Positions 36,105-45,161 of a stretch of DNA of 47,655 nt are shown one piece after another. Position 1 is the first letter of the stretch. Each line of letters begins with the position of its first letter. The stretch lies in NCBI GenBank assembly GCA_002340255.1, contig DDLS01000121.1:1-47655 (forward strand), in the 5' to 3' direction. This DNA is from Cyanobacteria bacterium UBA2566. Lineage in GTDB: Bacteria; Cyanobacteriota; Cyanobacteriia; Cyanobacteriales; Desertifilaceae. A program made the translations under genes and the position numbers. Under the pieces are notes generated by a model. It saw only the letters and a program-made list of their open reading frames with translations, was not told the origin of the DNA and ran no database searches.

Positions 36105-37739
36105 ATGAGTATAAAGACCATTTCAACTCAACCGTTTACCGACCAAAAACCGGGAACCTCCGGTTTACGCAAACAGGTTCCGGTATTTCAACAACCGCAT
36201 TATTTGGAAAATTTCATCCAATCCATTTTTGATAGTTTAGAGGACTTTCAGGGTAAAACCTTAGTTTTAGGTGGAGATAGTCGCTATTATAACCGACCAG
36301 CTATCCAGACGATTTTGAAAATTGCGGCCGCAAATGGTGTAGGTCGAACTCTAGTGGGACAAGGAGGAATTTTATCCACTCCTGCTGCTTCTTGCATTAT
36401 CCGTAAAAATGGGGCATTTGGAGGTATTGTTCTTTCTGCTAGTCATAACCCAGGAGGGCCAGAAGGGGATTTTGGCGTGAAGTATAACGTCAGTAATGGC
36501 GGGCCAGCTCCAGAAAAGGTGACCAGCGCCATTTACGATCGCTCCAAAACCATCGATCGCTATACAATCTTAGAAGCGGCCGACCTCAATCTTGATCAGT
36601 TAGGCAGCTTCAAACTAGGAGATATGAGCGTCGAGGTGATTAACTCGGTTGCTGACTATGCCGAGTTGATGGAGTCCCTGTTTGACTTTAACGTGATTCG
36701 CGATTACCTCAGTTCTGGCCAGTTTCGCATGTGTATGGACTCCCTGCACGCCGTTACCGGGCCCTATGCCAAAGAACTGTTTGAAACTCGTCTCGGAGCA
36801 CCTGCGGGAACCGTGCAAAATGGAGTTCCCCTAGAAGACTTTGGTGGCGGTCATCCCGATCCGAACTTAGTCTACGCCCATGATTTAGTCGAGATTCTCT
36901 ATGGAGATAATGCACCTGACTTTGGTGCAGCGTCTGATGGAGACGGCGATCGCAATATGATATTGGGCAACCACTTTTTTGTTACCCCTAGCGATAGTTT
37001 AGCCGTCCTCGCCGCCAACGCCACCCTCGTCCCCGGATACAAAGAAGGCCTAGCCGGCATTGCCCGTTCCATGCCCACCAGTGAAGCACCAGATCGCGTG
37101 GCCGAAAAACTGGGTATCGACTGTTACGAAACGCCCACCGGCTGGAAATTCTTTGGTAATCTTCTCGATGCTGGAAAAGCAACCCTTTGCGGCGAAGAAA
37201 GTTTTGGAACCGGTTCCAATCACGTGCGCGAAAAAGATGGTCTCTGGGCCGTTTTATTTTGGCTCAATATCCTCGCGGTTAAACAGCAATCTGTCGAGGA
37301 AATTGTCCAAGAACATTGGCAAACCTACGGTCGGAATTACTATTCTCGTCATGACTATGAAGGAGTAGAGACTAAACCCGCTAATACCTTAATGGAAAAC
37401 TTGCGCTCTCTCGTTCCTACACTCCAAGGAAAACAGTATGGAAAGTATGAAGTCAAATATGCCGATGACTTCAGCTATACTGACCCCATAGATGGTAGTG
37501 TAGCAACGAAACAAGGGATTCGCATTGGGTTTACCGATGGCTCGCGTATTGTCTTCCGTTTATCCGGAACTGGAACCCAAGGGGCAACTTTGCGCGTGTA
37601 TTTAGAACGATATGAACCCGATTCTAAAGCACATCATCAAGACCCACAAGAGGCTTTAGCTTCTTTAATTGAACTCGCTGACGAAATTGCTCAAATCCAA
37701 GCTTTAACCGGCAGAGAAAAACCCACCGTAATCACTTAA
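36105..37739 (+). CDS. pgm: Phosphoglucomutase (alpha-D-glucose phosphate-specific)
   Basis: A 544-residue enzyme that interconverts glucose 1-phosphate and glucose 6-phosphate, linking glycogen and UDP-glucose synthesis to central carbon flow. The phosphoserine is S113 in SASHNPGG. The metal loop is DGDGDRNM, the sugar-specificity loop contains CGEESFGTGSNH, and the phosphate-binding end has RLSGTGTQGATLR. Length and motifs match the eukaryote-like PGM1 form. ATG start. It would feed the UDP-sugar genes ugd and uxs elsewhere in the window. Confidence 0.95.
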   Translation: MSIKTISTQPFTDQKPGTSGLRKQVPVFQQPHYLENFIQSIFDSLEDFQGKTLVLGGDSRYYNRPAIQTILKIAAANGVGRTLVGQGGILSTPAASCIIRKNGAFGGIVLSASHNPGGPEGDFGVKYNVSNGGPAPEKVTSAIYDRSKTIDRYTILEAADLNLDQLGSFKLGDMSVEVINSVADYAELMESLFDFNVIRDYLSSGQFRMCMDSLHAVTGPYAKELFETRLGAPAGTVQNGVPLEDFGGGHPDPNLVYAHDLVEILYGDNAPDFGAASDGDGDRNMILGNHFFVTPSDSLAVLAANATLVPGYKEGLAGIARSMPTSEAPDRVAEKLGIDCYETPTGWKFFGNLLDAGKATLCGEESFGTGSNHVREKDGLWAVLFWLNILAVKQQSVEEIVQEHWQTYGRNYYSRHDYEGVETKPANTLMENLRSLVPTLQGKQYGKYEVKYADDFSYTDPIDGSVATKQGIRIGFTDGSRIVFRLSGTGTQGATLRVYLERYEPDSKAHHQDPQEALASLIELADEIAQIQALTGREKPTVIT

Positions 37740-37763
37740 TCTCTGGAGAGGAAGAACTAAAAA

Positions 37764-37783
37764 AAGGGGCCCCCAGCCCCTTG
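37764..37783 (+). terminator. GGGGC hairpin after pgm
   Basis: AAGGGGC pairs with GCCCCTT around a short C-rich loop, 25 bases after the pgm stop codon. Seven A precede it and no T-run follows, so termination on the plus strand is doubtful. The sequence differs by one base from the hairpin at 1357-1376. Confidence 0.4.
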
Positions 37784-37833
37784 CCCTTGAAATGAGTCAA
37801 GGCATAGATTAAACACAATAGGAGGTAAATTGA

Positions 37834-38211
37834 GTGTTTATGGCTGCGCTAGAAACGATTAAATTATTTCAAAAACAACCCGAACCACGCCACTTTAAGG
37901 TGGGCGATATTATCTTTGAAGATGGCCATAAAGGGCAACATATGTATGGCATCATTGAAGGAACGGTGGAATTAAAAGTCAATGGTGAAGTTGTCGAAAC
38001 TATTGAAAAGGGTGATGTATTTGGGGAAGGTGCTTTAGTGCATCACGAAGGGACTCGCGCTTCTACCGCAGTAGCAAAAACTGATTGCACCCTAGCATTT
38101 ATCGATAAAGGGCGCTTTTTATTTGCGGTGCAAGAAACGCCAGAATTTGCCCTAGAGGTGCTCCGGAGTTATTCCGATCGCTTGCGACGGCTTAAACGTC
38201 ATGAAATGTAA
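37834..38211 (+). CDS. Small cyclic nucleotide-binding domain protein
   Basis: A 125-residue stand-alone CRP-type sensor domain with no helix-turn-helix, so it is not itself a DNA-binding regulator. The phosphate-binding cassette FGEGALVHHEGTRASTA keeps the glutamate and arginine used to bind cyclic nucleotide. A C-terminal helix with RSYSDRLRRLKRHEM may mediate dimer contacts. The start is a GTG 7 bases after AGGAGGT; an ATG two codons later is the alternative. It lies between pgm and tal on the same strand. Confidence 0.82.
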   Translation: MFMAALETIKLFQKQPEPRHFKVGDIIFEDGHKGQHMYGIIEGTVELKVNGEVVETIEKGDVFGEGALVHHEGTRASTAVAKTDCTLAFIDKGRFLFAVQETPEFALEVLRSYSDRLRRLKRHEM

Positions 38212-38342
38212 GCCCTACGTGCTAGTCATGGGTAATTCGTGAAGCGCTATACTTTAATCCTAAAATAATCCTTAAACTTTTTTGCCATACCCCCTAAATT
38301 TTTAAGGGTTATTTAATTTCAGGACAGAACTCGAATTCCTAT

Positions 38343-38391
38343 GATTGAATTAGGCAAGTTGTATCTTTCCAAAGACTTGCCTAATTCAATC
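38343..38391 (+). promoter_or_regulatory. Perfect 17-bp hairpin directly upstream of tal
   Basis: GATTGAATTAGGCAAGT (38343-38359) is followed by a 15-base spacer and its exact reverse complement (38375-38391). The stem ends 6 bases before the AGGAG ribosome-binding site of tal. It is too AT-rich and lacks a T-run for a simple terminator. A 5'-leader control element or a processing site is possible. Confidence 0.6.
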
Positions 38392-38407
38392 GTTATTAGG
38401 AGATAAT

Positions 38408-39406
38408 ATGAGTCAGACGTTACTCGAACAACTGCGCCAAATGACAGTTGTAGTTGCCGATACGGGGGATATGCAATCGATGGAAAAATTCACCCCCCGC
38501 GATGCGACCACGAATCCCTCTTTGATTACTGCAGCCGCTCAAATGCCGGAATATCAAGAGATTGTCGATAGTACGGTGAAAAAAGCCAGAAAAGACTTAG
38601 GAAATGCAGCAACGATTCAGGAGGTGGCTAATTTAGCCTTTGATCGCCTAGCTGTCGAATTTGGGCTAAAAATCTTGGATATTATCTCCGGACGGGTGTC
38701 TACAGAAGTAGATGCTCGCTTATCCTATGATACGGAAGGCACGATCGCCAAAGCTAGAGACATTATCGCCCAATATGAAGCGGCTGGGGTATCTCGCGAT
38801 CGCATCTTAATTAAAATTGCTTCCACTTGGGAAGGCATCCAAGCAGCAGAAATTCTGGAAAAAGAAGGTATCCATTGTAATTTAACCCTCTTGTTTGGAT
38901 TCCACCAGGCGATCGCCTGCGCAGAAGCCGGAGTTACCCTAATCTCCCCCTTTGTGGGTCGGATTTTAGACTGGTACAAGAAACAAACGGGACGCGATAG
39001 CTATCCCTCTGCCGAAGATCCCGGTGTATTGTCGGTCACTAAAATCTACAACTACTACAAGAAATTTGGCTATTCCACGGAAGTCATGGGAGCCAGTTTC
39101 CGCAACATTGGCGAAATCACTGAATTAGCGGGATGCGATCTACTCACGATTTCCCCGAAACTCCTAGGGGAACTCGATGCAACGGTTGGGGAATTACCAA
39201 GAAAACTCTGTCCAGATGCAGCTCAGGAAATGGCGATCGAAAAAATCCCCATGGATAAGGACACCTTCGACAAAATGCACGCTGAAGATCCCATGGCTTC
39301 AGAAAAACTCGACGAAGGGATTAAAGGATTCTCTAAAGCCTTAGAACAGTTAGAGAGTCTTTTGGCAGAGCGCTTAAATCACTTAGAAGCAACCGTTGCC
39401 GTTTAA
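38408..39406 (+). CDS. tal: Transaldolase
   Basis: A 332-residue class I transaldolase that transfers dihydroxyacetone units in the pentose phosphate pathway. The Schiff-base lysine is K136 in ILIKIASTWEG. The TTNPSL and NLTLLFGFHQA segments and the SPFVGRILDWYK stretch match the TalB type. The AGGAG signal 5 bases before the ATG supports the start. The C-terminal extension after about 315 is short. A strong hairpin precedes the ribosome-binding site. Confidence 0.95.
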   Translation: MSQTLLEQLRQMTVVVADTGDMQSMEKFTPRDATTNPSLITAAAQMPEYQEIVDSTVKKARKDLGNAATIQEVANLAFDRLAVEFGLKILDIISGRVSTEVDARLSYDTEGTIAKARDIIAQYEAAGVSRDRILIKIASTWEGIQAAEILEKEGIHCNLTLLFGFHQAIACAEAGVTLISPFVGRILDWYKKQTGRDSYPSAEDPGVLSVTKIYNYYKKFGYSTEVMGASFRNIGEITELAGCDLLTISPKLLGELDATVGELPRKLCPDAAQEMAIEKIPMDKDTFDKMHAEDPMASEKLDEGIKGFSKALEQLESLLAERLNHLEATVAV

Positions 39407-39422
39407 TCTGTCGAAAAAAGTC

Positions 39423-39450
39423 GTAGGGGCGAAAAACTTTTCGCCCCTAC
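39423..39450. repeat. TAGGGGCG palindromic repeat after tal
   Basis: GTAGGGGCGAAAA pairs perfectly with TTTTCGCCCCTAC around a 2-base loop (13-bp stem). A related copy lies at 40112-40137, and GTAGGGGCGAT occurs again near 39521. Such TAGGGGC palindromes are common dispersed intergenic repeats in cyanobacteria. This one may also terminate tal. Confidence 0.65.
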
Positions 39451-39478
39451 AGTAGGCTCGGCGGGATCATACATCCTA

Positions 39479-40018
39479 ATGAGAATTACTAAAATTATGT
39501 TGTCAATTTTTCATTATGTAGGGGCGATGTACCTCTCACCTCTACAGGATCTATCCATTCTTATTCATCAATTCTTCGGAGAAAATATCATAAAATCTTT
39601 GCACAAAGCGATCGCCGTTTACACTGCTCTCTCGATTATTGGCAGTTTGGGCACATTCTTAACGTTGAGATACTTAAAATCTCGCCAGTTTTCTCAAGGG
39701 ATAGCCCACGCAGAACAGGGAAATTATACTGAAGCGATTGCAGAGTATACTGAAGTTTTGGCTAAGAATGCCAAGCAAGCAGAGGTTTACAATAATCGAG
39801 CTACTGCTAACTTTGAAGCCGGAAATTATGCAGAAGCGATCGCTGATTTTGATCAAGCACTGGAGTTAGACCCTAATCTTACACAAGCTTACTACAACCG
39901 AGGTTATACTCGCTACCGTACCTTAGATGTAGAAGGGGCGATCGCTTCTTTTATCTCAATGATGTTGATTTACATCCTTGGAGGGCAGAACTCGAAAGTA
40001 TCACCCTCGCGGAAGTGA
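39479..40018 (+). CDS. Small membrane TPR protein, probably frameshifted near its 3' end
   Basis: The first frame gives 179 residues. A hydrophobic N terminus is followed by a transmembrane segment at about 43-62. Two full tetratricopeptide repeats then begin near 71 (QGNYTEAIAEYTEVL) and 104 (AGNYAEAIADFDQAL), with the start of a third. After GAIASF the frame turns into ISMMLIYILGG, unlike a TPR. From 39952 a different frame stays open to a TAG at 40111-40113, with protein-like sequence (DVDLHPWRAELESITLAEVI). A single-base shift in the TTTT run at 39949-39952 would join them into about 211 residues. Confidence 0.65.
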   Translation: MRITKIMLSIFHYVGAMYLSPLQDLSILIHQFFGENIIKSLHKAIAVYTALSIIGSLGTFLTLRYLKSRQFSQGIAHAEQGNYTEAIAEYTEVLAKNAKQAEVYNNRATANFEAGNYAEAIADFDQALELDPNLTQAYYNRGYTRYRTLDVEGAIASFISMMLIYILGGQNSKVSPSRK

Positions 40019-40111
40019 TTCGTGAAAATTCTACAGTAACTTCTATTCAAGACCAAGCTTTTCTAGCCAGTCAAGATATAGTGAATTCGATTAACAATGA
40101 GACATTGTTGT

Positions 40112-40137
40112 AGGGGCAGGTTTGAAACCCGCCCCTT
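40112..40137. repeat. TAGGGGC palindromic repeat, second copy
   Basis: AGGGGCAGGTTT pairs with AAACCCGCCCCT with one mismatch around a 1-base loop. Its first TAG is also the stop codon of the shifted TPR frame. It is related to the copy at 39423-39450. Confidence 0.55.
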
Positions 40138-40287
40138 GTATCTTAAGAGAGTAGGAGATCGGGCCAAGTCAGAGATCGTTAAACAGCCAGCTCCATCGAT
40201 GTAGATAAGGAGGGAAATAAAGAATAGACAAGACAACAGTTCCAGTGGGTTAGAGGAGAGGGAAAAGAAAGAAATGCTCTCTCTTCT

Positions 40288-40440
40288 GATGCCCTAAGTA
40301 CAGTTTCCGTAGAAAATAGGAGTGATGTGGCATCCGTTGAGTTGAAGCGGCCCCGCCCCTTAGATACAGTTCTTCTAAGCTAGTAGTCATTGTGGAGGAT
40401 GGTGCTGATGTTTGGTAACTTTCAGCTTACTCCATCCTCC
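40288..40440 (+). other. Structured intergenic region, candidate non-coding RNA
   Basis: The 400-bp gap between the TPR gene and gltB holds no convincing ORF but several inverted repeats. GATGCC/GGCATC lies at 40288-40293 and 40329-40334. A strong composite hairpin has outer stem GGAGGATGG/CCATCCTCC (40394-40402, 40432-40440) and inner stem GCTGA/TCAGC (40404-40408, 40422-40426). TTTCC follows the outer stem, like a plus-strand terminator. It matches no RNA family I know; 6S, tmRNA, RNase P and SRP RNA do not fit. Confidence 0.4.
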
Positions 40441-40485
40441 TTTCCTTATCCCGAACTCAGGTTAGTCTAAAAAACGTTAACGATT

Positions 40486-40509
40486 AGGGGTCAACAAGCA
40501 TTGACCCCT
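40486..40509 (-). terminator. Hairpin after gltB, probable terminator
   Basis: Read on the minus strand, AGGGGTCAA pairs perfectly with TTGACCCCT around a 6-base loop, starting 8 bases after the gltB stop. The nearest run of six T lies 11 bases further, so it is not a textbook terminator. Confidence 0.55.
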
Positions 40510-40517
40510 GATGTAAA

Positions 40518-43500
40518 TTAAGCCTCAACAGCCACCTTATCCACAACCAGATTATCATTCACCTCTGGAGAATTAGCTTCCGAAGGGGGAACGACTTGCC
40601 AGAACTTAGGCAAATAGGTTTCCCAGTTCTCTAAAATCATCTTGGCTTTCGGACTTCCCGTGCGGGAATAGTGCAACTCAATCAACTCTCGCACAGAAAC
40701 TGCACCCACCTTCGAGGTTACCCGTTGAAGGGTCACAATCTCGGGATTAATTTTTTCCGGGAAATTCTCATCTTCATCAAGAATATAAGCCAATCCTCCG
40801 GTCATCCCTGCCCCCACATTGCGGCCAGTCGATCCGAGAACTACAACCACACCACCCGTCATATACTCGCAGCAGTGGTCGCCCGCCCCTTCAATGACAG
40901 CTTTGCCGAGGGAGTTGCGAACCGCAAAACGCTCTCCAGCTTGACCATTGGCAAACAGAGTACCGCCGGTTGCACCATAGAGACAGGTATTGCCGACAAT
41001 GACATTTTCCGAGGGGTCAAATGTTGCATTGGTTGCTGGAACGATGACAATTTCGCCCCCATGCATTCCTTTACCCACATAATCATTCGCATCTCCGGTC
41101 AGGTGCAGGTGCATTCGGGGTAAATTAAATGCACCAAAACTTTGCCCCGCATTGCCGGTAAAGGACAGTTTCAACTCTCCGCTAAAGCCGCTATTGCCGT
41201 AGCGACGGGCAATTTCACCAGAGATTCGCGCTCCTACGGAGCGGTCAGTGTTGACAATTTTCCAGGTTTTGCTCACCTTGCCTTGTTCAGAAATAGCGGA
41301 TTTAATCTGGGCATCGGCTAAGATGTCATCATCTAAAACCGGGCCGTTGGAGTGAACGGGGCCGTGGCCCAGCCAACTGCGATCGCTTCTAGTATCAGGT
41401 AAATCGTCAATTAGGGACAGGACATGAATATGGTTAGTTTTGGCTAACTCCACATTCCGCACCTGCAATAGGTCAGCACGACCGATAATTTCGTTTAAGG
41501 AACGATAGCCCAACCGTGCCAAGAGTTGACGTACTTCTTCAGCGATAAAATAGAAGAAGTTGACTACATGGCCCGGGATACCGGTAAACTTCTGGCGTAG
41601 TCGTTCTTGTTGGGTAGCAACTCCTACGGGGCAATTGTTGGTGTGGCAAATGCGAGCCATAATGCAGCCTTCAGCAATCATGGCAATGGAGCCAAATCCA
41701 TATTCTTCAGCTCCCAAGAGTGCGGCCATGACCACATCCCAGCCGGTTTTGAGACCGCCATCAGCCCGGAGTAAAACGCGATCGCGCAATCCATTTTCCA
41801 TCAGCATCCGATGCACTTCAGTTACGCCCAATTCCCAGGGCACTCCCGCATGTTTAATCGAACTCAGGGGACTCGCACCCGTTCCACCATCGTGGCCGGA
41901 AATTTGGATAATATCGGCATTAGCTTTAGCGACTCCACAGGCAACTGTACCGATACCAACTTCTGACACCAGTTTGACACTCACGCCTGCATTCGGATTA
42001 ATTTGATGCAGGTCAAAAATAAGCTGTGCTAAATCTTCAATGGAATAAATATCGTGGTGGGGAGGAGGAGAAATCAGAGGTACACCGGGTTTAGATCTCC
42101 GCAACATGGCGATATAGGGACTCACCTTTTTACCGGGAAGTTGGCCCCCTTCTCCGGGTTTGGCTCCTTGGGCCATCTTAATCTCAATCTGCTTGCCATT
42201 CATCAGGTATTCAGGAGTCACGCCAAAGCGCCCCGAAGCCACCTGTTTAATGGCACTGCTGGCCGTATCTCCAGCTTGCAGACCCTTGAGGTGGGCAAAA
42301 CTAGCACTATTTCCTTCACCATCGACATCGTGAAGGGTGGTATAGCGCAAGGGATCTTCGCCCCCTTCTCCAGAGTTCGATTTACCGCCCAGACGGTTCA
42401 TGGCGATCGCTAAAGTTTCATGGGCTTCCCGTCCCAAGGCTCCTAGGGACATTCCCCCGGTACAGAACCGTTTAACAATGTTTTCGACCGGTTCTACTTC
42501 TTCGAGGGGAATAGATTGAGTATCGGGGCGAAACTCCAGTAAATCCCGCAGGGCACAAGGGGGACGCTCTTGCAGCATTTTTTGGTACAACTCGTAATGG
42601 TCATATCCATCCGTCCCATTTTTCACCGCCTTATGCAATGCCTTGGACATTTCCGGGGAATTCATATGATACTCTAGGCCGGTACGATATTGGATAAAGC
42701 CGCGATTTTCCAGTTTTTTGCCGTCCAGTTCTGGGAACGCTTTGGCGTGGAATTGCAGAGTTTCTTGGGCCAATTCATCCAGAGATAAGCCACCAACGCG
42801 CGAAACCGTGCCTTCAAAGGCTAGATCGAGCAACTCTTCCCCAATACCGATCGCCTCAAAAATCTGTGCCCCATGATAGGAAGAGAGTAGAGAAATCCCC
42901 ATTTTCGATAAAATCTTCAGCAGTCCCAACTCGATCGCATGGCGGGTGTTATCTAAGGCTTGTTCCATGGAGATCTTGGGCAGTTTGCCGCGCTCCATAA
43001 ACCCTTGGGTGCGATCGCTGCTCCACCAATGGCGCACGGTTTCCAAAGCCAGATAGGGACACACTGCGGACGCACCATAGCCCACTAAACAAGCCACATG
43101 ATGGGTACTCCAACATTGAGCTGTATCGATCACAATGGAGGTTTCACAGCGCAGTTGATTGCGAATCAAATGGTAGTGAACTGCACCGGTTGCCACTAGG
43201 GGCGGAATATAGGTTTGGTCGGGGGTAAGATTGCGGTCTGTAAGAACAACCACTTTCGCGCCTTCTCTGACTGCGGTATCTACGCGATCGCACAGTTGGT
43301 CAATGGCAACCTTCAGGGATTCTCCCACCGGATACAATGTGGAAACCTCCCGCGCTTTGAGTAGGGAATGTTCCAGCGTTGATAACTCCGCCTCACTTAA
43401 AATCGGTGTCGGCAGGCGCAATTGGGTCGTTTTCCGGGACTGAGGATCGAGCAGGTTAGGATGGTCGCCTAAACGAATTTGCAGAGACATCACCAATTTT

Positions 43501-45158
43501 TCCCGCAGGGGGTCAATGGGGGGGTTCGTGACCTGAGCGAAGCGCTGCTTAAAGTAGTCATACAGCACATGAGGTTTCTGGGACAGCACTGCTAAGGGAA
43601 TATCATCCCCCATGCAGAAGGTTGGCTCTTTGCCCAGTTCAGCCATGGACTGTACCACCATTTCCACATCTTCCGAGGTATAGCCAAAAGCAGTTTGGGA
43701 TCTGAGTAGAGTTTTCTCGTCTAGGTTTAGGTGAGTATCCCAAGGCAGTTCGGCAAGATCGTGGGTTCCTGCTTTCAGCCATTCTCCATAGGGATATTGA
43801 CTGGCGACCTGTTGTTTAATTTCCCAGTTGTGCAGTACTTGGTGATTTTCCAGGTCAATGGCCATCATTTGTCCCGGGCCTAAGCGACCTTTTTCGATGA
43901 CTTCGGATTCATCCAGGAGAATACTACCGGTTTCCGAAGCAATCACAATATAGCCATCTTTGGTTAAACTGTAGCGAGCTGGGCGCAGACCATTGCGGTC
44001 TAGGGCTGCTCCCACATAGCGACCATCGCTAAACACCAGTAGGGCTGGGCCATCCCACGGTTCTTGGATGCCGGCATAGTATTCGTAAAAGTCGATAATT
44101 TCTTGACGATTGTCTAAAGCCGGTTGATTGTGGAAGGCTTCGGGAACCAGGATCATTAAGGCTTCCATGGGGGTGCGTCCGGAGAGTACCATCAACTCGA
44201 AGACATTATCGAGGTTAGCCGAGTCGGAGGCGCTGCGGTTGGTCAGAGGAAGCAGTTCTTTCAGGCGATCGCCCCATACGGGTGAGGTAAATTCGATTTC
44301 GCGAGTCCGCATCCAGTTCAAATTGCCCAAGAGGGTGTTAATTTCTCCGTTATGCCCCAACATCCGTAGGGGTTGGGCTAACGACCATCTTGGCATCGTG
44401 TTTGTACTGAATCTTCGGTGAAAAATAGCATAACTGCTGGTATAGAGAGGATTTTTGAGATCCAGATAAAAGTCTCCCAAGATAACGGAGCGTACCATGC
44501 CTTTGTAGAGAATTTGGCGAGTAGAAAAGGAAACAATATAGATCTCAACTCCGGAGCGATCGGCATCTAAATGGGTTTTCTTCCGAGTTAAATACAACAG
44601 GCGCTCTAGCTCCTGTCCCGATAGATTTGGAGACTCAACCAGTAATTGTTCAATTTGCGGTTCATTTTCCCGTGCTTGGGGCCCTAAAATCTCCAGGTTT
44701 ACTGGAACCACGCGCCATCCAAGTGGCTTCAACCCTTCTTCTCTCAGATGTTGTTCAAATAAGGCTTTGGCTTTGTTGCGGGCCGATCCATCCTGGGGTA
44801 AAAAGACCATTGCCACTCCCATATGGCTAGGACTTGGCAGCGTAATGTCTTCTGTCTGGCTCCAGTCTTGGAATAAGTCCCAGGGAATACCGGTCATTAC
44901 CCCCGCCCCATCTCCAGAGTCTCGATCGGCGCTACAACCTCCCCGATGTTCGAGACAGGTTAAACCCGATAAGGCTTTGGTAATTAAATCATGGCTGGCA
45001 ATCCCTTGGGGATGGGCAATGACTCCCACCCCACAGGCATCTCGTTCTTCTGTGAGTTGGCGTAAAACTTTTTCTTCTCGTCCTGAAGTCCCCAGGTCGG
45101 AAGAACCAGTTAGTGGATGCAGTTGATCTTGAGTTAAAATTCTGTCCATGGGATTCAT
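40518..45158 (-). CDS. gltB: Ferredoxin-dependent glutamate synthase (large, single-subunit type)
   Basis: A 1546-residue Fd-GOGAT (also called glsF) that makes two glutamates from glutamine and 2-oxoglutarate. The mature N-terminal cysteine is C42 in DACGVG, after a 41-residue propeptide. The N-terminal class II amidotransferase domain is followed by a central domain, then the FMN-binding synthase domain with GEGGED, AQGAKPGEGGQLPG and SGHDGGTGASP. The 3Fe-4S cysteines are C1165, C1171 and C1176 in CIMARICHTNNC. The C-terminal GXGXG beta-helix (about 1280-1480) is present. No gltD small subunit is adjacent, which fits the ferredoxin form. A TTG at 45161 opens the frame; I use the ATG at 45158, with another at 45149. 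Confidence 0.95.
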   Translation of the reverse strand: MNPMDRILTQDQLHPLTGSSDLGTSGREEKVLRQLTEERDACGVGVIAHPQGIASHDLITKALSGLTCLEHRGGCSADRDSGDGAGVMTGIPWDLFQDWSQTEDITLPSPSHMGVAMVFLPQDGSARNKAKALFEQHLREEGLKPLGWRVVPVNLEILGPQARENEPQIEQLLVESPNLSGQELERLLYLTRKKTHLDADRSGVEIYIVSFSTRQILYKGMVRSVILGDFYLDLKNPLYTSSYAIFHRRFSTNTMPRWSLAQPLRMLGHNGEINTLLGNLNWMRTREIEFTSPVWGDRLKELLPLTNRSASDSANLDNVFELMVLSGRTPMEALMILVPEAFHNQPALDNRQEIIDFYEYYAGIQEPWDGPALLVFSDGRYVGAALDRNGLRPARYSLTKDGYIVIASETGSILLDESEVIEKGRLGPGQMMAIDLENHQVLHNWEIKQQVASQYPYGEWLKAGTHDLAELPWDTHLNLDEKTLLRSQTAFGYTSEDVEMVVQSMAELGKEPTFCMGDDIPLAVLSQKPHVLYDYFKQRFAQVTNPPIDPLREKLVMSLQIRLGDHPNLLDPQSRKTTQLRLPTPILSEAELSTLEHSLLKAREVSTLYPVGESLKVAIDQLCDRVDTAVREGAKVVVLTDRNLTPDQTYIPPLVATGAVHYHLIRNQLRCETSIVIDTAQCWSTHHVACLVGYGASAVCPYLALETVRHWWSSDRTQGFMERGKLPKISMEQALDNTRHAIELGLLKILSKMGISLLSSYHGAQIFEAIGIGEELLDLAFEGTVSRVGGLSLDELAQETLQFHAKAFPELDGKKLENRGFIQYRTGLEYHMNSPEMSKALHKAVKNGTDGYDHYELYQKMLQERPPCALRDLLEFRPDTQSIPLEEVEPVENIVKRFCTGGMSLGALGREAHETLAIAMNRLGGKSNSGEGGEDPLRYTTLHDVDGEGNSASFAHLKGLQAGDTASSAIKQVASGRFGVTPEYLMNGKQIEIKMAQGAKPGEGGQLPGKKVSPYIAMLRRSKPGVPLISPPPHHDIYSIEDLAQLIFDLHQINPNAGVSVKLVSEVGIGTVACGVAKANADIIQISGHDGGTGASPLSSIKHAGVPWELGVTEVHRMLMENGLRDRVLLRADGGLKTGWDVVMAALLGAEEYGFGSIAMIAEGCIMARICHTNNCPVGVATQQERLRQKFTGIPGHVVNFFYFIAEEVRQLLARLGYRSLNEIIGRADLLQVRNVELAKTNHIHVLSLIDDLPDTRSDRSWLGHGPVHSNGPVLDDDILADAQIKSAISEQGKVSKTWKIVNTDRSVGARISGEIARRYGNSGFSGELKLSFTGNAGQSFGAFNLPRMHLHLTGDANDYVGKGMHGGEIVIVPATNATFDPSENVIVGNTCLYGATGGTLFANGQAGERFAVRNSLGKAVIEGAGDHCCEYMTGGVVVVLGSTGRNVGAGMTGGLAYILDEDENFPEKINPEIVTLQRVTSKVGAVSVRELIELHYSRTGSPKAKMILENWETYLPKFWQVVPPSEANSPEVNDNLVVDKVAVEA

Positions 45159-45161
45159 CAA

